38,850 bases of DNA from NCBI GenBank assembly GCA_035315885.1, contig DATFXM010000128.1:1-38850 (forward strand), written 5' to 3'. How positions within the stretch are numbered: position 1 is the stretch's first letter; the number at the start of each line of letters is the position of its first letter. The notes under the pieces were generated by a model. That model saw only the letters and a program-made list of their open reading frames with translations. It was not told where the DNA came from and did no database searches. Origin of the DNA: DATFXM01 sp035315885. Its GTDB lineage: Bacteria > Acidobacteriota > Blastocatellia > UBA7656. The translations under genes and the position numbers were made by a program. This document shows positions 33,876 to 38,850 of the stretch, one piece after another.

Positions 33876-34033
33876 CCCCGTCACACAATAATTGTGGACA
33901 ACACGGTCAAATTCACCTTCCTGAAAAGGATGAGTTTAACCAGAGCTATAAGCTCCTCAGAAGAATTTGCGTCACGAAGAGCTTGACTATTACTTCTCGC
34001 GGGCAAACAGTAAAGCTGCTTAACCCATTCAGG

Positions 34034-36484
34034 CTATTGATAACGCAGCGCGATCATCGGATCCACTTTCGTTGCCCGCCGCGCAGGAATCCAACAGGCC
34101 AGCAGCGCGACGATTGTGAGCGTCGCCGCGATCACGAAAAGCGTCGCAGGGTCGGTGGCGCTAACCCCGAACAGCAGACTCTTGATCACGCGTGCAAACG
34201 CGAATGCTGCGACGAGACCAATAGAGACGCCAGTCAAGGCCGGGATCATTCCCTCCTTCAAAACCAGACGGAAAACATCGCGGCGCTCGGCGCCCAGCGC
34301 CAGTCGAATCCCGATTTCGTTGGTGCGCTCGGTGACTGAATACGAAACCACGCCGTAAATCCCGACGGCCGCCAATAGCATCGCCACGCCGGCAAAAATC
34401 GAAAGCAGGAACATTTGAGAACGACGACGGGATACCGACTCCGAAACGACACGCTCCATTGTCTTCATCTCCGCGATGGGCGTCTCCGCGTCCAACTTGC
34501 GGATTTCCTCGCGCAGGACCCCGGCCATTGACTGCGAATCAATATCCGTGCGAACCATCAGCGACATGTCTGACAGATCTGAAACATCGCCCTGCCAGTA
34601 TGGCAGGTACATCGCTGCGCTCGGATCTTTTTCGAGAGCTGAGGCGCGGATGTCACCAACCACCGCTACAACCTCCGTCGACGGCGAACTATCGCTTTCA
34701 CGGACCCGCTTTCCGATCGGGTCTTCTCCGGGCCACAGGCGAGTGGCTATTTTTTCGCTCAGAATCGTGACCGCCCGTTTACGGTCGCTCTCATCAAAAA
34801 GCCTGCCTTGGCGCAGCGGTATACTCATGGTTTTAAAATAGCCGGGACTGATATACCGCCTATCCACAAGTGGCCGTTCTAAGATCGGTACGTTCGGAGT
34901 GTGTTCGTCGGTGATCACAGTGACCGTGCTTTCTTTTGCCAGGGGTGCGCCGCTTATGACACTGGAGCCCCTGACGCCGGGCAGACTATCCAGTTGTTCC
35001 AGGAGCCGACGATAAAACTCGCGACGGTTGGTGATCTCCATATACTTCGTTGGAGACAAGCTGAGGTCAGCCATCAAGATGTTTTCGGCCTTGAATCCTT
35101 TATCAACGCTCATTACTCGCACGAAGCTGCGCAACAGCAGGCCAGCGCCCACCAACAACAGAACACTCAGGCCGACTTCGACAACTATCAAAGCGCTACT
35201 CACTCGGCCGCTCCCAGGACCCTTTGTGAGAGCGCGTCCTCCTACTTTGAGTGCCTCGTTCAATTCGAGCTTCGTGGCGCGGATCGCCGGCCACAATCCA
35301 AAGAGTGCCCCGGTTGCTATCGAGACAATAATCGCGTAAAGCACCGCTGGACCATCAATGCGAACTTCTTCGAGGCGGGGCAGATCCACCGGTATCCTCG
35401 TAGCGAGCGCCTGGACACCCCAGAGCGCCAGCAGCACTCCTAGCCCGCCACCAATCAGAGCCAGCAGCAGGCTCTCGGTCAACAGCTGAGCGATCAGCCT
35501 TGCGCGAGTAGCTCCGAGCGCCATGCGAATCGCAAACTCCCTGCGCCGTAGCGGGGCTCGCGACAGCATCAAGTTGGCCAGGTTCACGCAGACGATCAGG
35601 AGAACAAAACCGACAGCCGCAAGCATCAGCGTAAGACCTTGTCGAACGTTGCCGACGAGCGTCTCCTGGAGCGGAAGCAGAAACGCATTGAGGTCTTCCA
35701 AGTCAGGAGTTCTTTGGGCGATCCGTGACTGAATCGCGCTTATCTCCGCCTGTGCTTGCGCTCGCGTGGCTCCATTTCTCAGTCGCGCAATTACCGCATA
35801 GTTGAAACTGCCCACCTCGACCAGATCTTCAGGCTTGAACACCAATGGCAGCCAGACGTCTGTTCGCTGCTCGAAATTCACGAACTGGTGTAACTCTTTT
35901 CCGCGCGGGAACGGAAAGCCTCTGGGCATCACGCCGACCACGGTGAATCCTTTTCCATCGATCGTGATTGACCGGCCAATCACCGACAGGTCGGTGTTGA
36001 ACCGTCGCCGCCAGAGTGAATCGCTGATCACCGCGACTGGCTGAGCCTGTGGCTTGTCTTCTCCTTCTACGAACGTGCGTCCAAATTGCGGATCGACTCC
36101 AACCACTGAAAAGAAGTTGGCTGAAACACGCGCGGCGCCCAGGCGCTCTGGCTCGCCCGCACCCGTGAAATTCATCGCGGACGGCGAGACGACCGCGATT
36201 TGTTCAAAGAAAGTCGACTGGTCACGCCATTCAGCGAAGCTACGAGCTGACACAGGCAGCGATGGAAACCGATCGCGGACCTTCGGTATGGTTTCCCAAA
36301 TTGTATAAAGCCGTTCGGGCTCGCGGTAGGGCAAAGGGCGGAGCAGGATTGAATTAACCAGGCTGAAAATCGCCGCATTGCCTCCGATTCCCAGCGCTAG
36401 CGTCAGAACTGCCGCAACTGTGAAGCCGGGTCTCTTCAACAACATTCTGGCGCCGTAGCGCAGGTCTTGCCGCAAAGTTTGCAT
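34034..36484 (-). CDS. ADOP/MacB-type ABC transporter permease
   Basis: An 816-residue protein from ATG 36484, with GAGGAA just upstream. It begins RQDLRYGARMLLKRPGFTVAAVLTLALGIGGNAAIFS (first helix about 20-42), with no prefix domain. The first MacB core is about 60-260, the first FtsX helices about 280-400, the second core about 440-670 and the last FtsX block about 690-816, closing with ARRATKVDPMIALRYQ. It is as full-length as the 18848 protein, but the two are diverged paralogues. No ATPase or regulator is adjacent. Substrate unknown. A 180-codon antisense frame within it is a shadow. Confidence 0.92.
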   Translation of the reverse strand: MQTLRQDLRYGARMLLKRPGFTVAAVLTLALGIGGNAAIFSLVNSILLRPLPYREPERLYTIWETIPKVRDRFPSLPVSARSFAEWRDQSTFFEQIAVVSPSAMNFTGAGEPERLGAARVSANFFSVVGVDPQFGRTFVEGEDKPQAQPVAVISDSLWRRRFNTDLSVIGRSITIDGKGFTVVGVMPRGFPFPRGKELHQFVNFEQRTDVWLPLVFKPEDLVEVGSFNYAVIARLRNGATRAQAQAEISAIQSRIAQRTPDLEDLNAFLLPLQETLVGNVRQGLTLMLAAVGFVLLIVCVNLANLMLSRAPLRRREFAIRMALGATRARLIAQLLTESLLLALIGGGLGVLLALWGVQALATRIPVDLPRLEEVRIDGPAVLYAIIVSIATGALFGLWPAIRATKLELNEALKVGGRALTKGPGSGRVSSALIVVEVGLSVLLLVGAGLLLRSFVRVMSVDKGFKAENILMADLSLSPTKYMEITNRREFYRRLLEQLDSLPGVRGSSVISGAPLAKESTVTVITDEHTPNVPILERPLVDRRYISPGYFKTMSIPLRQGRLFDESDRKRAVTILSEKIATRLWPGEDPIGKRVRESDSSPSTEVVAVVGDIRASALEKDPSAAMYLPYWQGDVSDLSDMSLMVRTDIDSQSMAGVLREEIRKLDAETPIAEMKTMERVVSESVSRRRSQMFLLSIFAGVAMLLAAVGIYGVVSYSVTERTNEIGIRLALGAERRDVFRLVLKEGMIPALTGVSIGLVAAFAFARVIKSLLFGVSATDPATLFVIAATLTIVALLACWIPARRATKVDPMIALRYQ

Positions 36485-36604
36485 AGTTCCTCACATGGAA
36501 AAGTCTTAGCCGCTTTTGAAGACAACTAACAATCCGGGACCGAAAGGATTCTACATAATTTCGCGTCGCTTAATTAATTCGGTAACGACTTTCTGGAGAA
36601 AATT

Positions 36605-36699
36605 GCACTGCTCTGGGGCGCATCGGACAACTCACATTAGAGTTTACGCAGAATGCACCGCGTTAGAGTTTACGCAGAATGCACCGCGCTGGGGTGCAT
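36605..36699. repeat. 26-bp perfect tandem duplication flanked by a 19-bp degenerate repeat
   Basis: A 26-base unit beginning TTAGAGTTTACGCAGAATGC occurs twice back to back (36637-36662 and 36663-36688). GCACTGCTCTGGGGCGCAT (36605-36623) and GCACCGCGCTGGGGTGCAT (36681-36699) match at 16 of 19 positions. ATGCACC (36679-36685) and GGTGCAT (36693-36699) also form a hairpin that could end the minus-strand VOC transcript. Confidence 0.7.
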
Positions 36700-36750
36700 A
36701 AAAACACCTCTGCGGGTGGGTATGAAGGTGATGCCAGTGTACACGTATCA

Positions 36751-37146
36751 CTAACGAGGACGACCGAAAAACAAAACATAGCCGTCAGCGTCCTTGAGTT
36801 CGAATCCTCGCAAACCGTCATCAGTGTCCTTGAGCGGCTCAGAGAATTCAACATTGCGCGACGAAAACTCTGCCGCCAATCCGTCTGGATCGGGGACGTA
36901 AACATAGGCGTCCCAACGTGCCTGCGGTTGTCGCTTGTAGTTGGGAAGCGGTTCTACACCAACGTCCTTGAGCATGACCATCGCGCCGCCTCGGCGCACA
37001 ATACCGAAGAAGGGATCGTCATCGGGTCCCTTAAACGTAATGTCAAATCCGAGCCGGTCGCGATAGAACGAGAGCGCCGCTTCCAGATTCCGCACGATGA
37101 AGAAAGTCGAGATGCCCCCAATTGCAGGTCGAGTCATGTGATCCAT
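36751..37146 (-). CDS. VOC superfamily (glyoxalase/bleomycin-resistance fold) protein
   Basis: A 131-residue protein, or 128 residues if ATG 37137 is used; AAGGATGG precedes the latter well. The pattern is STFFIVRNLEAALSFYRDRLGFDITFKGPDDDPFFGIVRRGGAMVMLKD, then WDAYVYVPDPDGLAAEFSSRNVEFSEPL and GFELKDADGYVLFFGRP. This is a single-domain VOC protein close in layout to bleomycin-resistance/glyoxalase relatives, with the typical closing D-DGY-LFFG. Function cannot be assigned beyond the fold. It is a stand-alone gene upstream of the permease gene on the same strand, separated from it by repeat-rich sequence. Confidence 0.88.
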   Translation of the reverse strand: MDHMTRPAIGGISTFFIVRNLEAALSFYRDRLGFDITFKGPDDDPFFGIVRRGGAMVMLKDVGVEPLPNYKRQPQARWDAYVYVPDPDGLAAEFSSRNVEFSEPLKDTDDGLRGFELKDADGYVLFFGRPR

Positions 37147-37402
37147 CCTTTACTCCAGACATGGATTGATGATTGATTGCGTTCGTGAGAAGTCATTGCC
37201 GAGGATTCTTTGCGAACCAGGAACTGGAGTCAAGTGCTAGTGCCAATCCAGATTTGTAAATCCAAAAGATTATCTACGTCGGATTTCTTGAGACGTGAAG
37301 ATATGCTGCAACTAATCTAAGATAAGGGCGCCCCACAGCACTGGAACCTTGTGACCTGCGTAGAATTCCGCTGTCGGCAAAAAACTCAAAGTAGGCATTT
37401 TC

Positions 37403-37933
37403 GTGGCTACAGAGTATATGGAGACGAGTAGAATTAGACTTGAGGATATGGATTTTAGACCACGGCTGTCCGTGTTACGGCTGACGCTGCTTTTGCTGGT
37501 TTTCAGCTTCTTCACATTTGTATTCATCACCGAGACCAAAACTCGATTGGAGTTTAGATCAATCACGGAGTTAGGCTTTCTGGCCGAGACGATATTCGTT
37601 GGCTTAATACTGCTTTCTTTCATCTGTTTTACGCTGCCCTACCTGTTGCTCCAGCATCGGTTGAGATTCACCGAGGAAGGTCTTCACAGATGGACCGTGT
37701 TCAAGCCGCGCTTGATCCCGTGGAGAGATGTGAAGAGAGCGCGGATGGGTTTTGTAGTAAGTAGAGGAGGAACATTGCTCTTGCTGGAGTTATGCGTGAA
37801 CAGGCGGAGGTGGGTGTGGATACCACTATTACAGTATAGGAAGAGTGCAAGCCTATTTGCGGAGATTAGAAAGCGGCTTGCGGTAGAAGTGGAAATAAAG
37901 GGGAGGGCTCTGGAGTTGTTAAGGGATGAATAG
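37403..37933 (+). CDS. Membrane protein with PH-like domain, unknown function
   Basis: A 176-residue protein from GTG 37403, or 171 residues from ATG 37418; neither has a strong ribosome-binding site. Two helices (about 24-46, LRLTLLLLVFSFFTFVFIT, and about 60-84, FVGLILLSFICFTLPYLLL) are followed by RFTEEGLHRWTVFKPRLIPWRDVKRARMGF. This E-GL....W..... IPW.DV pattern is that of bacterial PH-like domains tethered to the membrane. The tail is basic (RKRLAVEVEIKGRALELLRD). Function unknown; such proteins may bind the membrane surface. It stands alone. Confidence 0.65.
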   Translation: MATEYMETSRIRLEDMDFRPRLSVLRLTLLLLVFSFFTFVFITETKTRLEFRSITELGFLAETIFVGLILLSFICFTLPYLLLQHRLRFTEEGLHRWTVFKPRLIPWRDVKRARMGFVVSRGGTLLLLELCVNRRRWVWIPLLQYRKSASLFAEIRKRLAVEVEIKGRALELLRDE

Positions 37934-38269
37934 TGTCCTGGTAAGATCTGCAAGCTAACAAGAAGCATTCAAGCTCGGGCCGGATTATGCGGAACGTTGG
38001 ACCGCTTGCCGGCGTACGAGGCTAAACGACGGATAAGGCGCGCTTCTATTACGAGAAGAAGATCGTTCGCACCGAGTGGTGGCTAGATGGCTGCGCCTCC
38101 CCGACGTGGTGTGGGCACGTGTGAAGATTTTCTCGGATGAGTCGGCAGATGGATGTGGAAAGGTCACGTCCTTCGACGACTTATTTCGAAGAGACGTACT
38201 GACAAGACGCTGCAGCGAACCGCTGACGGCATGGCCTAAAACGAGACAGAATTCGAGGTAAAAGATCCA
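37934..38269. other. Intergenic stretch without recognisable features
   Basis: No family-like protein is seen on either strand. The frames of 60-160 codons crossing it have no signal peptide, motif or ribosome-binding site. It contains the GAGG site of the DUF1801 gene near its right end. Confidence 0.45.
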
Positions 38270-38686
38270 ATGAATCCATCGGAACGTATCGACGATTTGA
38301 TCGCAGAGCTCAAAGACTGGCGCGGCAAAACGCTCGCCAGCATCCGCACGACCATCCTTGATGCCGACCGCGAGATAATCGAGGAATGGAAGTGGATGGG
38401 AAGCCCAACGTGGTCTCGCGACGGCATCATCGCGGTCGGCAACGCCCACAAAGATAAGGTGAAGCTTACCTTTGCTCACGGGGCGAGCCTTTCGGATCCT
38501 GACAAGCTCTTCAACGCGGGCCTCGAAGGCAATAAGTGGCGAGCGATCGATTTCTTCGAAGGCGATAAGATCAATAAGCGTGCGCTAAAGAATCTCGTGC
38601 GGGCCGCGATTCATTACAATCAGATCTATTTGAAGAGGAAAGCACCTGCGGGAACCCGTCCGAAAGTACAGAAAAGTAAAAAGTAA
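38270..38686 (+). CDS. DUF1801 domain protein
   Basis: A 138-residue cytoplasmic protein from ATG 38270. The body matches DUF1801 (a YdhG/YjbR-like fold): RIDDLIAELKDWRGKTLASIRTTILDADREIIEEWKWMGSPTWSRDGIIAVGNAHKDKVKLTF, then HGASLSDPDKLFNAGLEGNKWRAIDFFEGD and the lysine-rich tail RALKNLVRAAIHY...KRKAPAG. The EEWKWMGSPTW segment is diagnostic. Function is unproven; the family is often linked to small-molecule or iron-related binding. Transcription is probably ended by the stems at 38702-38748. Confidence 0.88.
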   Translation: MNPSERIDDLIAELKDWRGKTLASIRTTILDADREIIEEWKWMGSPTWSRDGIIAVGNAHKDKVKLTFAHGASLSDPDKLFNAGLEGNKWRAIDFFEGDKINKRALKNLVRAAIHYNQIYLKRKAPAGTRPKVQKSKK

Positions 38687-38701
38687 ATCGTGGACAATAA
38701 A

Positions 38702-38748
38702 AGGCAGGACTCGAATCTGAGATCCCTGCCTGGAAGTCCGTTGCGGAC
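38702..38748 (+). terminator. Possible terminator after DUF1801 gene
   Basis: AGGCAGG (38702-38708) pairs with CCTGCCT (38725-38731). GTCCG (38736-38740) pairs with CGGAC (38744-38748) around TTG, followed by AGTTAAAAA. The second stem has only 5 bp and no T-run, so it is weak. Confidence 0.35.
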
Positions 38749-38799
38749 AGTTAAAAACGCGATTTCAACAATTGCCTAATTACCCAAAGTTGATTCACC

Positions 38800-38850
38800 T
38801 CACGGTTGCCAAAGCTGAATCGGATTATCTTCGGGGTCGCTCAGCGAAGC
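38800..38850 (-). CDS. C-terminus of a VOC-family protein, partial
   Basis: A minus-strand frame open at the right edge reads ASLSDPEDNPIQLWQP, then TGA at 38802-38800. The DPEDNPIQLWQ ending is the usual last strand of VOC proteins (D-P-x-x-N-x-I-x-L). Only 16 residues are visible, so the call rests on this motif alone. The gene lies mostly outside the window. Confidence 0.5.
   Translation of the reverse strand, partial: ASLSDPEDNPIQLWQP

Noticed and set aside
34901..35443. 180-codon plus-strand open frame
   Set aside because: Antisense shadow of the ADOP permease at 34034-36484; sequence is low-complexity and unlike any family.
36637..36688. Possible CRISPR-like repeats
   Set aside because: Only two back-to-back copies with no spacers and no cas genes; it is a tandem duplication.
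37985..38479. 164-codon minus-strand open frame
   Set aside because: Overlaps the well-supported DUF1801 gene in antisense and shows no domain or signal peptide.

Overview
The window looks like a chromosomal segment of a soil bacterium of the phylum Acidobacteriota, perhaps class Blastocatellia. This is inferred from gene content, not from a marker gene. The signs are two DUF1592/DUF1552 gene pairs, several very large MacB-type (ADOP) permeases without ATPases, a PDZ-membrane-GAF-kinase protein, a secreted matrixin with a small partner, and gaps full of palindromic elements. No rRNA, convincing tRNA, CRISPR array, transposase, integrase or phage gene was seen.

Layout. 1-4793 (minus) holds a DUF1592-family cytochrome-like protein, a Tat-exported DUF1552 protein and an esterase that runs off the left edge. 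5357-5770 is a VOC (glyoxalase-fold) protein. 6321-10694 (plus) is a second export operon: a short DUF1592 protein without the N-terminal heme domain, a DUF1552 protein and a secreted protein of unknown family. 10695-15500 mixes a decayed zinc-ribbon gene, a small conserved protein, a secreted barrel-like protein, a CocE/NonD hydrolase, an intact zinc-ribbon membrane protein and the tail of an amidohydrolase. 15590-18247 (minus) is a secreted zinc metalloprotease with its likely operon partner. 18848-24274 holds an ADOP permease, an orphan barstar, a two-domain Fes-like esterase and a truncated ADOP permease. 24728-28204 (plus) is a GIN-domain protein, an 18-codon leader ORF and a full-length ADOP permease. 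28316-29444 is a frameshifted seven-repeat kelch lipoprotein gene. 29764-32742 is the multidomain Ser/Thr kinase. 33246-38850 holds a DUF6624 protein, another ADOP permease, a VOC protein, a PH-like membrane protein, a DUF1801 protein and the last codons of a further VOC gene.

How they fit together. Most products carry a Sec or Tat signal, a lipobox or membrane helices, so this is largely an envelope and secretion region. The two DUF1592/DUF1552 pairs probably act as exported partners on an unknown substrate. The strongest structural signal is a near-identical 24-bp direct repeat (24301-24324 and 29751-29774). It bounds a 5.45-kb block; one copy lies where the truncated permease is broken and the other carries the stop codon of the kinase. 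At least five unrelated palindromic or MITE-like elements fill the intergenic gaps, and several decayed genes point to active rearrangement.
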